64,000 nucleotides of DNA, from contig NZ_FYEZ01000003.1 of assembly GCF_900187395.1 (NCBI RefSeq), forward strand, positions 1 to 64,000, in the 5' to 3' direction. The position numbers and the translations under genes are program-made. Below, piece by piece: positions 47,756 through 56,639 of the stretch. The stretch comes from Kytococcus aerolatus (GTDB lineage: Bacteria; Actinomycetota; Actinomycetes; Actinomycetales; Dermatophilaceae). The notes below the pieces were generated by a model. It had not been told where the DNA came from. It worked only from the letters and a program-made list of their open reading frames with translations, and ran no database searches. Numbering within the stretch: the stretch's first letter is position 1; each line of letters begins with the position of its first letter.

Positions 47756-47965
47756 ATGACCACCACCGAGTACACCGTCACCGGCATGACCTGCGGCCAC
47801 TGCGAGATGTCCGTCCGCGAGGAGGTCTCCGAGGTCGACGGCGTCACCGAGGTCGCCGTGAGCCACGAGACCGGCCGCCTGACCGTCACCTCCGAGGGTC
47901 CGCTCGACGACGCCGCCGTGCTCGCCGCCGTGGACGAGGCGGGCTACACCGCCTCCCGCGCATGA
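47756..47965 (+). CDS. copZ: Copper chaperone CopZ (HMA domain)
   Basis: A 69-residue heavy-metal-associated domain: beta-alpha-beta ferredoxin-like fold with the metal motif GMTCGHC at about 10-16 and a C-terminal AVDEAGY strand. Carries Cu(I) to CopA and to CsoR. Start at 47756 after GAGGAG; overlaps the copA start by 4 bp. Confidence 0.93.
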   Translation: MTTTEYTVTGMTCGHCEMSVREEVSEVDGVTEVAVSHETGRLTVTSEGPLDDAAVLAAVDEAGYTASRA

Positions 47966-50277
47966 CGGCCGGCACCACGCAGCCCGACACCCCCACCGCT
48001 CCCTCGGCCACGCAGGCGGTCCAGCTCGACATCACGGGCATGACCTGCGCCTCGTGCGCGAACCGGATCGAGCGGAAGCTCAACAAGCTCGACGGGGTCA
48101 CCGCCTCGGTGAACTACGCCACCGAGCAGGCCTCCGTCGAGGCCCCGCCGGAGCTCGACCCCGCCACCCTCCTGGAGACCGTCGAGAAGGCCGGCTACGG
48201 CGCGACGCTCCCCACCCCGGAGCCGGAGCCCGGTACCGGGCGGGACGGAGCCGCCACGGCGGAGGACACGGAGCCCGACGCGCTCGACCCCGAGACCGCG
48301 GCCCTACGTCAGCGGCTGCTCGTCAGCGCGGTCCTCACCATCCCGGTGATCCTCATGGCGATGGTGCCGCCGCTGCAGTTCACCCACTGGCAGTGGCTCT
48401 CCCTCACCCTCGCCGCCCCGGTCGTGGTGTGGGGCGGCTGGCCCTTCCACAAGGCGGCCTGGACGAACCTGCGCCACGGCAGCGCCACGATGGACACGCT
48501 GGTCTCGATGGGCACCATCGCGGCCTTCGCGTGGTCGCTCTACGCCCTGTTCTGGGGACACGCCGGCATGCCTGGCATGAAGCACCCCTTCGACCTCTCG
48601 ATCAGCCGCTCCGACGGCGCCGGGAACATCTACCTCGAGACCGCCGCCGGAGTGACCCTGTTCATCCTCGCCGGCCGGTACTTCGAGAAGCGCGCCAAGC
48701 GCCAGGCCGGGGCCGCCCTGCGCGCCCTGCTGGAGATGGGCGCTCGGGAGGTGACCATCCTGCGCGACGGCGCCGAGGTGCAGCTCCCGGTCGGGGAGCT
48801 GGCCGTGGGCGACGAGTTCGTCGTGCGCCCCGGGCAGACCATCGCCACCGACGGCCAGGTCGTCTCCGGACGCTCCGCCGTCGACGCCTCGATGCTCACC
48901 GGCGAGCCCGTCCCGGTCGACGTCACCCCGGGTGACACGGTGACCGGCGCGACGGTGAACACCTCCGGGCGGCTCGTCGTGCGGGCCACCCGGGTCGGCG
49001 CCGACACCCAGCTGGCGCGGATGGCCCGGATGGTCGAGGAGGCGCAGTCCGGCAAGGCCGCCGTGCAGCGGCTCGCCGACCGGATCTCGGGCGTCTTCGT
49101 GCCGATCGTGCTGGTCATCGCCGCCGGCACGCTCGTCGCCTGGCTGGCCACCGGGCACTCGGCGAACATGGCCTTCACCGCCGCCGTGGCGGTCCTGGTC
49201 ATCGCCTGCCCGTGCGCGCTCGGTCTGGCCACCCCGACGGCCCTGCTCGTGGGCACCGGGCGCGGCGCGCAGATGGGCGTGCTCATCAAGGGCCCCGAGG
49301 TGCTCGAGTCGACCCGCCAGGCGGACACGATCGTGCTGGACAAGACCGGCACCGTGACCACCGGCACGATGACGCTCACCGGCACCGTGCCGACCCCCGG
49401 CACCGACGCCGCCGAGCTCCTCCGCGTCGCCGGCGCCCTGGAGGCCGCCTCGGAGCACCCGATCGCCCGGGCGGTGGCACAGGCCGCCACCGAGGCCGGT
49501 CCCCTGCCAGCCGTGGAGGAGTTCACGAACCTCGAGGGCCGCGGTGTGCGCGGGACCGTCGAGGGACGGCAGGTCGTCGTCGGTCGGGAGGCGCTCATCG
49601 CCGAGGAGGCCGGCCCGCTGCCGACCGGGCTCGCCACGGCGAAGGCCACCGCCGAGGCCGAGGGCGCGACCGTCGTGTGCGTCGGCTGGGACGGTTCCGC
49701 CCGCGGGCTGCTCGTGGTGGCCGACGCGCTGAAGTCCTCCAGCGCCCGGGCCGTCTCCGAGCTGCGGGCCCTGGGCCTGCGCCCGGTGCTCCTCACCGGG
49801 GACAACGAGGGCGCGGCCCGCACCATCGCCGCCGAGGTCGGCATCGACGAGGTGATCGCCGAGGTCCTGCCGCAGGACAAGGTGGACGTCGTCCGCCGGC
49901 TGCAGGACGAGGGCCGCACGGTCGCGATGGTCGGCGACGGCGTCAACGACGCACCCGCCCTGGCCACCGCCGATCTCGGCCTGGCGATGGGCACCGGCAC
50001 CGACGCGGCCATCGAGGCCGCCGACCTCACCCTGGTGCGCGGCGACCTGATGGGCGCGGTGGACGCCATCCGCCTCTCCCGCCGGACGCTGAGCACCATC
50101 AAGGGCAACCTGTTCTGGGCCTTCGCCTACAACGTGGCCGCGATCCCGCTGGCCGCGCTGGGGCTGCTCAACCCGATGCTGGCCGGCGCCGCGATGGCCT
50201 TCTCCAGCGTCTTCGTGGTCGGCAACAGCCTGCGCCTGCGGGGCTTCCGCAGCATCGACCCGGAGGTGACCCGATGA
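47962..50277 (+). CDS. copA: Copper-exporting P1B-type ATPase CopA
   Basis: A 771-residue P-type ATPase. One N-terminal HMA domain (GMTCASC at about 25-31), eight membrane helices, CPC motif at 416-418 in [15 protein letters not shown], phosphorylated Asp460 in DKTGTVT, ATP-binding HP dipeptide in ASEHPIA, and [10 protein letters not shown] hinge. The CPC plus later transmembrane Asn/Ser residues indicate Cu(I)/Ag(I) export. Middle of copZ-copA-csoR, overlapping both neighbours. Confidence 0.96.
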   Translation: MTAGTTQPDTPTAPSATQAVQLDITGMTCASCANRIERKLNKLDGVTASVNYATEQASVEAPPELDPATLLETVEKAGYGATLPTPEPEPGTGRDGAATAEDTEPDALDPETAALRQRLLVSAVLTIPVILMAMVPPLQFTHWQWLSLTLAAPVVVWGGWPFHKAAWTNLRHGSATMDTLVSMGTIAAFAWSLYALFWGHAGMPGMKHPFDLSISRSDGAGNIYLETAAGVTLFILAGRYFEKRAKRQAGAALRALLEMGAREVTILRDGAEVQLPVGELAVGDEFVVRPGQTIATDGQVVSGRSAVDASMLTGEPVPVDVTPGDTVTGATVNTSGRLVVRATRVGADTQLARMARMVEEAQSGKAAVQRLADRISGVFVPIVLVIAAGTLVAWLATGHSANMAFTAAVAVLVIACPCALGLATPTALLVGTGRGAQMGVLIKGPEVLESTRQADTIVLDKTGTVTTGTMTLTGTVPTPGTDAAELLRVAGALEAASEHPIARAVAQAATEAGPLPAVEEFTNLEGRGVRGTVEGRQVVVGREALIAEEAGPLPTGLATAKATAEAEGATVVCVGWDGSARGLLVVADALKSSSARAVSELRALGLRPVLLTGDNEGAARTIAAEVGIDEVIAEVLPQDKVDVVRRLQDEGRTVAMVGDGVNDAPALATADLGLAMGTGTDAAIEAADLTLVRGDLMGAVDAIRLSRRTLSTIKGNLFWAFAYNVAAIPLAALGLLNPMLAGAAMAFSSVFVVGNSLRLRGFRSIDPEVTR

Positions 50278-50645
50278 GCGAGCGGACCGGCCGGGCCGTG
50301 GACGCCGAGACTCCGGCCGGGAGCCCGAGCGAGGGGTCGGCCGACGCATGCGAGCACGCCCACCACGGTTACATGGGCGACAAGGACGCCTACCTGCGGC
50401 GGATGCGGCGGATCGAGGGCCAGGCCCGCGGCATCACCCGGATGATCGACGAGGAGCAGTACTGCATCGACATCCTCACCCAGGTGACCGCCCTGACCCG
50501 GGCCCTGCAGACGGTGGCCACCGGACTGGTGGAGGACCACCTGCGGCACTGCGTCATGGACGCCGCCCGATCCGGGAACGACGGGGAGGCCGCGGCCAAG
50601 CTCGCCGAGGCCACCGCGGCCATCAACCGCCTCGTGCGCTCCTGA
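50274..50645 (+). CDS. csoR: Copper-sensing repressor CsoR
   Basis: A 123-residue all-helical DUF156 repressor that leaves DNA when it binds Cu(I). Ligands C64 (EEQYCID), H89 and C93 (DHLRHC) have the spacing (25 and 4) of Mycobacterium CsoR C36/H61/C65. An acidic, His-containing N-terminal tail of about 40 residues precedes the fold. Starts inside the copA stop (ATGA). The operator at 47667 is the likely target. Confidence 0.95.
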   Translation: MSERTGRAVDAETPAGSPSEGSADACEHAHHGYMGDKDAYLRRMRRIEGQARGITRMIDEEQYCIDILTQVTALTRALQTVATGLVEDHLRHCVMDAARSGNDGEAAAKLAEATAAINRLVRS

Positions 50646-50672
50646 CCACCGCCGGCACCCCGGCCCCGACGC

Positions 50673-50706
50673 ACCGCCCGCCCCACCCCGGGGCGGGCGG
50701 TGGTGC
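50673..50706 (+). terminator. Terminator after csoR
   Basis: Long GC stem (CACCGCCCGCCCC with GGGGCGGGCGGTG), with little loop, followed by CTTC. Ends the copper operon. Confidence 0.7.
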
Positions 50707-50724
50707 TTCACCGGCGGCATCCGT

Positions 50725-52215
50725 TCACCGCTCGAGCTCCTCGCTGGCCGCGTCCCGCTCCTCCCGGGCCGCGTCGCGCCCCGCCCGGCGCTCGATGATT
50801 CCGTCCACCTCGGCCCGGTTCACCGCCTGCCGCTCGGCGTCCTCCACGGCATGGCGCATCCGGTCGTGCCGCTGGGCCAGGTCGTTGCGCAGGCCGTCCA
50901 GCAGCTCGGCGTCGGTAGCGCTCTCCGCGGCGAGGGCGTCGACCACGGCGAGCGCGCGCTCCTCCTGGGCGTCGACCTCGCGGCGCAGGTCGGTGGCCAG
51001 CTCCCGCGCACCGGCGGTGAGGGTCTCCACCTGGCCCTCCACCCCGGCAGCCGCGTCCGCACCGGCCTCCCAACGCAGCTCCTCGAGCAGCTCGCGCTGG
51101 TCGGCGAGCAGGTTCGCCAGCTCGTCCCCCGTCCCCACCGAGGTGTACTCACCGCGCCCCGCCTCGGCGACGTCCTCCAGCAGCTGCCAGTCCCCCTCGG
51201 CGAGCCCGAAGCCGATGACGTGGACGTCCGGCCCCCCCGGGCCGCGCGAGAGCTCCGTGGCCGCCGCCACCGGGTCGCCCCCGCAGGTCTCCAGGCCGTC
51301 GGTGACGACGTAGACGACCGAGCGCCCCGCGGTGGGCAGGTCCTTCCCCGCGGCCTCGAGGCCACGGGCCAGCGGCGTCCACCCGGTGGGCTCCACCCTG
51401 GCGAGCTCGCCGGCGAGGTCCAGCTGCCGTGCCCTCCCCTCGGCCACCCGTTGGGTGGACCGGCAGGAGTCGGCCCTGCCGGAGCGCGAGGCGTCGCCGC
51501 CCTGCCCGTAGGTGCGGACGCTCAGCGTGGCGTCCCGGGGCAGGCCGGCCGCGAACCCGTCGAGGGCCTGCCGGGCCGCCTCCATCCGGGTCCGACCCCC
51601 ACCGGCCGACTCCCGCATGGACCCGCTGGCGTCGAGCACCACCGCCACGTGGAGCGGCGGCAGGTCGAGCTCCCCCACCTCGGGGGCCGCAACGCCCTCC
51701 CCGGCACCGAGGAGATCGACCATGGGTCCGGAGAGATCCCCCTGCACCTGGGCCATCACCGCGTCCTCCCACTCCCGCGGACCGGGCTCCGCGGCCACCA
51801 CCGCCGCCGCGGCCCGCTCGGCGTCGAGATCCTTCCCGGAGCGCTCCCCCGAGGCGAGCAGGAAGGTGGACTCCACGAGGTGGTCGGCCTCCAGGCCGGC
51901 CGGAGTCTCCACCGGTTGCGGTGCGGCGGGCCCGGGCGCCACCCCGCCGGAGGACGCGGCGGAGGTGCCCGCCCCCGGGCCCGCCGCACCGTCCTGCGAC
52001 GCCCCGGACCCCGGCGTGCTGCTGACCGGAGCCGACGGAGCGGTGTCCTGCGTGGGCCCGGCCTCGGCCGCGCACCCGGCCAGGGCGAGGGCCAGCGGCA
52101 CCGCCAGGAGACGGGGGACCCTCCGCCCCCGCTGGCGCGGGCCACCATCACCGGTGGTGGACGGGGCGACGGGCTGGGCAGGGGCGGGCCGGACGAGGGC
52201 GGGCTGGGTCTTCAC
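50725..52215 (-). CDS. Lipoprotein with von Willebrand factor A domain
   Basis: A 496-residue secreted protein. The N-terminus is 35 cytoplasmic residues before the hydrophobic stretch and lipobox LAGC (Cys about 48), unusually long; a shorter start was not found. A Ser/Thr/Pro/Gly linker follows, then a VWA domain with MIDAS DASGSM, and TDGLETCGGDP toward its end, and a C-terminal coiled-coil of about 140 residues (LAAESATDAELLDGLR ... REERDAASEELER). VWA domains bind protein or metal-linked ligands. GTG at 52215 after GGGAGAA. Divergent from the NFGAH operon. Confidence 0.82.
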   Translation of the reverse strand: MKTQPALVRPAPAQPVAPSTTGDGGPRQRGRRVPRLLAVPLALALAGCAAEAGPTQDTAPSAPVSSTPGSGASQDGAAGPGAGTSAASSGGVAPGPAAPQPVETPAGLEADHLVESTFLLASGERSGKDLDAERAAAAVVAAEPGPREWEDAVMAQVQGDLSGPMVDLLGAGEGVAAPEVGELDLPPLHVAVVLDASGSMRESAGGGRTRMEAARQALDGFAAGLPRDATLSVRTYGQGGDASRSGRADSCRSTQRVAEGRARQLDLAGELARVEPTGWTPLARGLEAAGKDLPTAGRSVVYVVTDGLETCGGDPVAAATELSRGPGGPDVHVIGFGLAEGDWQLLEDVAEAGRGEYTSVGTGDELANLLADQRELLEELRWEAGADAAAGVEGQVETLTAGARELATDLRREVDAQEERALAVVDALAAESATDAELLDGLRNDLAQRHDRMRHAVEDAERQAVNRAEVDGIIERRAGRDAAREERDAASEELER

Positions 52216-52286
52216 GAGTTCTCCCTGGGCAGTGGTCGGTGGCTGTCCGCCGACCGTAGGGAGATCCGGATCACAGGTGCCCCGAG

Positions 52287-52338
52287 TTGTCCACAGGCCA
52301 CGTGGCCGATCCCACAGAACCGCAGGATTCCGCGGAAT
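52287..52338. promoter_or_regulatory. Palindrome and DnaA-box-like motif in the VWA/NFGAH divergent promoter
   Basis: ATTCCGCGGAAT (52327-52338) is a perfect 12-bp palindrome, and TTGTCCACA (52287-52295) equals an actinobacterial DnaA box. Both lie in the 206-bp gap 52216-52421, otherwise empty. The palindrome is a candidate operator; a single DnaA box is not an origin. Confidence 0.4.
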
Positions 52339-52421
52339 AACACAGCACACAGTCCTCCTGGAGCACCATCTCGGGGCTTGCCGGCGTGCCGCTCGCCCTC
52401 CACCCGGGTAGACAGGGAGGC

Positions 52422-53216
52422 ATGACTGACAGGCCCACGCACGAGTTCCGCGGCGACTGGTCCGAGCAGCTGGTCGCCACCGCCATCCACGGCGGCCACG
52501 ACCTCCGCCCGCAGGTGGCCGAGGCGATGGTGCTCGCCGAGGACGTCCGGCGCCGTGAGGAGGACCCGTACACCGACGTGATCGGCGCCGGCACCCCCAC
52601 CCAGGTGCTGGTGCACCGTTCCCGCTTCGAGATGGACCTCAACCGGCCCCGCGAGTCGGCGATCTACCGCCGCCCCGAGGATGCCTGGGACCTGGAGATC
52701 TGGCGCGACACCGAGCTGGCCCCCGAGCTCGTCGAGGAGAGCCTGGCGCAGTACGACGCCTTCTACGCCGAGCTCGGCGAGCAGCTGGACCGGCTCGCCG
52801 CCCGCGGTCCCTTCGTGGTCTACGACGTGCACTCCTACAACCACCGCCGCGAGGGCGCCGACGCCGAGCCGGCCCCTGCCGACGAGAACCCCGAGGTGAA
52901 CCTCGGCACCGGCACCGTCGACGCCCGCTGGCGCAGCGTGGTGGACGCCTTCACCCGCTCCCTGGCGGCCCAGGAGGTGGGTGGGCACCAGCTCGACGTG
53001 CGCGAGAACGTGAAGTTCGAGGGGCGCGCGCTCTCCTGGTTCGTCCACGAGCGCTACCCCGAGACCGGCGTCTGCCTCGCCCTGGAGTTCAAGAAGACCT
53101 TCATGGACGAGTGGACCGACACCCCGGACCACGCGCACCTCGAGCAGCTGCAGCGCGCGCTGACCGCCACCCACGAGCCGGTGCTGGCGGCCCTGCAGGA
53201 GGTGACCCACCGGTGA
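52422..53216 (+). CDS. N-formylglutamate amidohydrolase-family protein
   Basis: A 264-residue zinc hydrolase-fold protein related to HutG (NFGAH). Seen: IHGGHDLRP as the metal-binding opening, RSRFEMDLNRPRE with the substrate Arg/Asn motif, VYDVHSYNHRREG containing the second metal His, and LEFKKTFMDEW as the C-terminal Glu ligand. In histidine breakdown this removes formate from N-formylglutamate, but no hut genes are present here. It heads an overlapping three-gene operon with a QEGLA metallopeptidase and an ATP-grasp ligase, so a role in a peptide-like pathway is more likely (inference). Confidence 0.85.
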   Translation: MTDRPTHEFRGDWSEQLVATAIHGGHDLRPQVAEAMVLAEDVRRREEDPYTDVIGAGTPTQVLVHRSRFEMDLNRPRESAIYRRPEDAWDLEIWRDTELAPELVEESLAQYDAFYAELGEQLDRLAARGPFVVYDVHSYNHRREGADAEPAPADENPEVNLGTGTVDARWRSVVDAFTRSLAAQEVGGHQLDVRENVKFEGRALSWFVHERYPETGVCLALEFKKTFMDEWTDTPDHAHLEQLQRALTATHEPVLAALQEVTHR

Positions 53217-54403
53217 GCACCGAACCCACCGCCCAGGAGGCCGCCCAGACGCTGGCCCCTGCGGACCTCGCGGTCGACCACACCCTCTCCCTGCTGTCCG
53301 GGACGCTGCGCTTCCTGCTCGGCATCACCCCGGTGAACGCCGACGAGGAGCGCGAGCGCTTCCTGGCCGGGGACACCGACGAGCCGGCCTTCGTCTACCG
53401 CGACCTGGAGACCGACCCGGCCGTCCTGGCCGCGCAGATCGACCAGATCCCGGTGGACGACCTGCAGGACGAGACCCTGCACCACCTGCTGGGGGCCAAG
53501 CACCGCGAGCTGGCCCTGCAGGTGCAGATGCTGGCCAGCCGGGGCGGCACCGAGTTCCGGGAGCTGTCGGCCGAGCTCTACGGCGCCGTCGACCCCGAGC
53601 TGCGCTCCGCCGCCGACGGGCTCGTGGCCCGGCTGGACGCCCGCTCGAGCAGGTCCGGCCGGGTCGACGCCGCGACCTTCCTGGCCGCCGCGCAGGAGGA
53701 GATCGACCGCTACCGCGAGATCGACGCCGACGTGAGCATCCACGCCGAGGTCCGCGACGACGTCTCCGGCGTGCTCGTCGAGGGCGACACCCTGCTCATC
53801 AGCGACCGGGCCAGCATCCCGGAGAACCGTGTGCGGCCGCTGATCATGCACGAGGTCGGCACCCACCTGGTCACCCAGGTGAACGGCGTCGGCCAGCCGC
53901 TGAAGACCCTCGGCACGGGTCTGGCCGGCTACGACGAGACCCAGGAGGGGCTGGCCGTGCTCGGCGAGATCGCCGTCGGCGGACTGACCCCCTTCCGGCT
54001 GCGCCAGCTCGCGCTGCGCGTGCTCACCGTGGACCGGATGCTCTCCGGCGCCAGCTTCCGCGAGTCCTTCGACGCGATGCGGGAGATCGGCGTGCCCGAG
54101 CGCCCGGCCTTCACCACGACGATGCGCGTCTACCGCGCCGGGGGCCACACCAAGGACGCCATGTACCTGCGGGGACTGCTCGACATCCTCGCCCACCTGC
54201 GCGAGGGCGGCCGGCTGGACCGGCTCTTCCTCGGCAAGTTCGCCCTGCACGACCTGCCGCACGTCCGGGAGCTCGACGAACGCGGCCTGCTGCGGCCACC
54301 CCGCCTGACCTCCCACTGGCTGCTCGACCCCGGCGCGACCGAGCGCATCGAGCACGCCGCCCGCACCAACGACCTGACCACCCTCACCCAGGAGTCCGCA
54401 TGA
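53213..54403 (+). CDS. QEGLA-motif (DUF1704/MATCAP-superfamily) metallopeptidase-like protein
   Basis: A 396-residue member of the group named flavohemoglobin expression-modulating QEGLA proteins. HEVGTH at 213-218 (HExxxH) supplies zinc ligands and the general base, and QEGLA at 244-248 the third ligand Glu245. Related eukaryotic enzymes are tyrosine carboxypeptidases of tubulin (MATCAP/vasohibin-like activity). N-terminal helices of about 130 residues precede the active site. GTG overlaps the NFGAH stop; its own stop overlaps the ATP-grasp start. Confidence 0.85.
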   Translation: MSTEPTAQEAAQTLAPADLAVDHTLSLLSGTLRFLLGITPVNADEERERFLAGDTDEPAFVYRDLETDPAVLAAQIDQIPVDDLQDETLHHLLGAKHRELALQVQMLASRGGTEFRELSAELYGAVDPELRSAADGLVARLDARSSRSGRVDAATFLAAAQEEIDRYREIDADVSIHAEVRDDVSGVLVEGDTLLISDRASIPENRVRPLIMHEVGTHLVTQVNGVGQPLKTLGTGLAGYDETQEGLAVLGEIAVGGLTPFRLRQLALRVLTVDRMLSGASFRESFDAMREIGVPERPAFTTTMRVYRAGGHTKDAMYLRGLLDILAHLREGGRLDRLFLGKFALHDLPHVRELDERGLLRPPRLTSHWLLDPGATERIEHAARTNDLTTLTQESA

Positions 54404-55443
54404 AGATCGCCTTCGTCGTCAACGACATCGCCACCGAGCGGGCCGTCTACACGACCGTCCGTCTGGCCATGCAGGCCACCAACATGGGCCACGAGGCCCA
54501 CCTGCTCGGCATGGGGGACTTCGGCTACGAGCCGGACGGCACCCTGACGGCCACCGCCAGCAGCGGCAAGGACAAGGGCTACCGCTCGCTGGAGCGCTAT
54601 CTCGCCGACGTCCAGAAGCCGGAGAGCCGCGAGCACATCGCCGTCAGCGAGTTCGACGTCGTCATGCTCCGTGCCGACCCGGCCGACGAGGGCGAGACCG
54701 GGGCCTGGGCGAACAACGCCGGCATCGCCTTCGGTGAGCTCATCGCCATGCAGGGCGTGCTCGTGGTGAACGACCCGCGCTCGCTGAGCCGTGCCCTGTC
54801 CAAGGCCTACTTCCAGCACTTCCCGGAGGCCGTGCGCCCCAAGACACTCATCTCCCGCGACGGGGAGCGCATCGAGGAGTTCGTCGAGGAGCTCGGCGGC
54901 AAGGCCGTGCTCAAGCCCCTCCAGGGCTCCGGCGGCTCCGGCGTCTTCCTCGTCAACGAGGAGGAGTCGCCGAACCTCAGCCAGATCATCGAGGCCGTCT
55001 CCCGCGACGGCTACGTGGTGGCCCAGGAGTTCCTGCCGGAGGCCAAGGACGGTGACGTCCGCATGTTCGTCGTGAACGGCCAGCCGCTCACCGTCGACGG
55101 CCGGGTGGCCGCCTTCCGCCGCCGCAGCGGGGGCAGCGACATCCGCTCCAACATGTCCGCCGGCGGCAAGGCCGAGAAGGTCGAGATCACCGACACGATG
55201 CGGGAGATGGTGGACGCCGTCCGCCCCAAGCTCATCGCCGACGGGATGTTCATGGTGGGTCTGGACATCGTGGGCGACAAGCTCATGGAGGTGAACGTGT
55301 TCAGCCCCGGCGGCCTGGGCACCGCCGAGTCCCTGTACGGCGTCGACTTCGCCCCGGCCGTCATCGAGAACCTCGAGCACAAGGTCTCGATGCGCCGCCA
55401 CTACGGCCGCCAGCTGCCGAACACGGCGGTGGCCACGCTCTGA
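54400..55443 (+). CDS. ATP-grasp ligase, glutathione synthetase (GshB)-like
   Basis: A 347-residue ATP-grasp protein with the GshB layout: N-terminal FVVNDIATERAVYTTVRLAMQA, a central VVMLRADPADEG, then the ATP-binding domain with AVLKPLQGSGGSGVFLV, VVAQEFLPEAKDGDVRMFVVNG, and metal motif MEVNVFSPGG. The Asp/Arg loop and EVN fit peptide-bond or carboxylate-amine ligation. Actinobacteria normally use mycothiol and lack gshA here, so true glutathione synthesis is unlikely. Its neighbours suggest it joins an amino acid or peptide later trimmed by the QEGLA enzyme. Confidence 0.86.
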   Translation: MKIAFVVNDIATERAVYTTVRLAMQATNMGHEAHLLGMGDFGYEPDGTLTATASSGKDKGYRSLERYLADVQKPESREHIAVSEFDVVMLRADPADEGETGAWANNAGIAFGELIAMQGVLVVNDPRSLSRALSKAYFQHFPEAVRPKTLISRDGERIEEFVEELGGKAVLKPLQGSGGSGVFLVNEEESPNLSQIIEAVSRDGYVVAQEFLPEAKDGDVRMFVVNGQPLTVDGRVAAFRRRSGGSDIRSNMSAGGKAEKVEITDTMREMVDAVRPKLIADGMFMVGLDIVGDKLMEVNVFSPGGLGTAESLYGVDFAPAVIENLEHKVSMRRHYGRQLPNTAVATL

Positions 55444-55456
55444 GCGGGCGCACGGT

Positions 55457-55496
55457 GCGGGCGGCCCAGCACCTCCCCGGGTGCCTGGCCGCCCGC
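55457..55496 (+). terminator. Terminator of the NFGAH operon
   Basis: GCGGGCGGCC with GGCCGCCCGC, plus an inner GCACC/GGTGC pair, 14 bp past the stop. No T tract. Confidence 0.72.
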
Positions 55497-55522
55497 GTAC
55501 CGTCGCTCACTAGGCTAGGGCC

Positions 55523-55945
55523 ATGACCTGCGAGAACGCCGCCTCCTGCCACCCCTCCCGCCGCCAGGTCGTGACCGGCGCGGGGGCCGCTGCCGCCTTC
55601 GCCGTCCCGGGCCTCTCCGCCTGCGGGGCGGGCGACGACGGCGCCGCGGCCCCGAGCGGCCCGCCGATCACCGTCCAGGCCGCCGACGTGCCGGTCGGCG
55701 GTGGCCTCATCGAGGGCGAGTACGTGGTGACCCAGCCGGAGGAGGGCACCTACAAGGCGTTCAGCTCGACCTGCACCCACCAGGGCTGCAAGGTCACCCG
55801 GGTGGAGTCCGAGCAGATCGTCTGCGACTGCCACGGCAGCTACTTCTCCATGACCGACGGGTCGGTGCAGACCGGCCCGGCCCGCGACGCGCTGCCCGAG
55901 GTGGGCGTGAAGGACGCCGACGGGGAGCTCACCGTCGGCGGCTGA
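55523..55945 (+). CDS. Secreted Rieske [2Fe-2S] protein (Tat substrate)
   Basis: A 140-residue exported Rieske protein. The N-terminus SRRQVVTGAGAAAAFAVPG is a Tat signal, followed by a lipobox-like LSAC. Cluster ligands C84, H86 (CTHQGC) and C101, H104 (CDCHGSYF), with C89/C103 placed for the structural disulfide, as in cytochrome bc1 Rieske domains. Fold-complete but without a membrane anchor helix or bc1 neighbours, so it is a stand-alone electron carrier at the envelope. Convergent with the Mrp operon. Confidence 0.88.
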   Translation: MTCENAASCHPSRRQVVTGAGAAAAFAVPGLSACGAGDDGAAAPSGPPITVQAADVPVGGGLIEGEYVVTQPEEGTYKAFSSTCTHQGCKVTRVESEQIVCDCHGSYFSMTDGSVQTGPARDALPEVGVKDADGELTVGG

Positions 55946-55965
55946 CGGGAGGCCTCCGGCCCCGC

Positions 55966-56346
55966 TCAGGCGCTGTGCGGACCCCCGTCGCTCCCCTCGT
56001 CGCCCAGGCCCGACCGGCGCTCCCAGTCCCGGGCGACCTCCTTGCTGCCGCACGTGTGCCCCGTGCGCAGGGCGGCACGACCGATCATCTGGGCGGCCAC
56101 CGGCACGGTGACCATGTGGAAGAGCGCCACCAGCGCCAGCCCGCCCCAGACCGCAGGCTCCCGGACCCGCAGGGCGATCCCGAGGACCACGAGGACGACG
56201 CCCAGCACCTGCGGCTTGCTGCTGGCGTGCATGCGGGTGAAGAGGTCCGGGAAGCGGACCAGCCCCACCGCCGCCGACAGGCACAGCACCGCCCCGGCCA
56301 GCAGCAGGGCCAGGCCCAGCAGGTCCGCCAGCTGCCCGCCGGTCAT
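55966..56346 (-). CDS. mnhG: Mrp antiporter subunit G
   Basis: A 126-residue subunit with three membrane helices: LLGLALLLAGAVLCLSAAVGLV, then RFPDLFTRMHASSKPQVLG, the signature of MnhG/PhaG, and GVVLVVLGIALRV. A hydrophilic tail of about 35 residues is longer than in most homologues. Last gene of the operon; starts in the mnhF stop (ATGA). Confidence 0.93.
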   Translation of the reverse strand: MTGGQLADLLGLALLLAGAVLCLSAAVGLVRFPDLFTRMHASSKPQVLGVVLVVLGIALRVREPAVWGGLALVALFHMVTVPVAAQMIGRAALRTGHTCGSKEVARDWERRSGLGDEGSDGGPHSA

Positions 56347-56639
56347 CGCCGCACCTCGATCGTCGTGGTCGTCGTGTCCTCCACCCGGGTGAAGCGGGCC
56401 ACGGTCACCGCGCCCACGAAGCCCACCAGGGAGAGCGAGAGCAGCACCGGCACGCCCGTGGTCTGCCGCGCGACCGCTGCCTGCACGCCGATCGCGCAGA
56501 TCACGATCCCCACGAGCACCTCGAGGGCCACCACCCGGTCGAGCACCGAGGGGCCGGTCACGATGCAGTAGACCACCACCCCGGCCGACAGGGCCAGGAG
56601 GGCACCGACCAGCCACACCACCACGGTCACCACGCTCAT
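56343..56639 (-). CDS. mnhF: Mrp antiporter subunit F
   Basis: A 98-residue subunit with three helices and the MnhF landmark GPSVLDRVVALEVLVGI (Asp and Arg of the second helix), ending in a Thr/Glu tail. Overlaps both neighbours. Confidence 0.93.
   Translation of the reverse strand: MSVVTVVVWLVGALLALSAGVVVYCIVTGPSVLDRVVALEVLVGIVICAIGVQAAVARQTTGVPVLLSLSLVGFVGAVTVARFTRVEDTTTTTIEVRR

Noticed and set aside
46294-50277. One 1327-codon reading frame on the plus strand
   Set aside because: Its first 1.6 kb is the antisense shadow of the QueC-like gene; only the part from 47962 is CopA, as shown by the ATGA overlap with copZ and HMA start.
52287-52295. Replication origin
   Set aside because: A single DnaA-box-like TTGTCCACA without clustering, dnaA, dnaN or an AT-rich segment.
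54400-55443. Authentic glutathione synthetase
   Set aside because: No gshA nearby, actinobacteria generally use mycothiol, and the operon partners point to another substrate.
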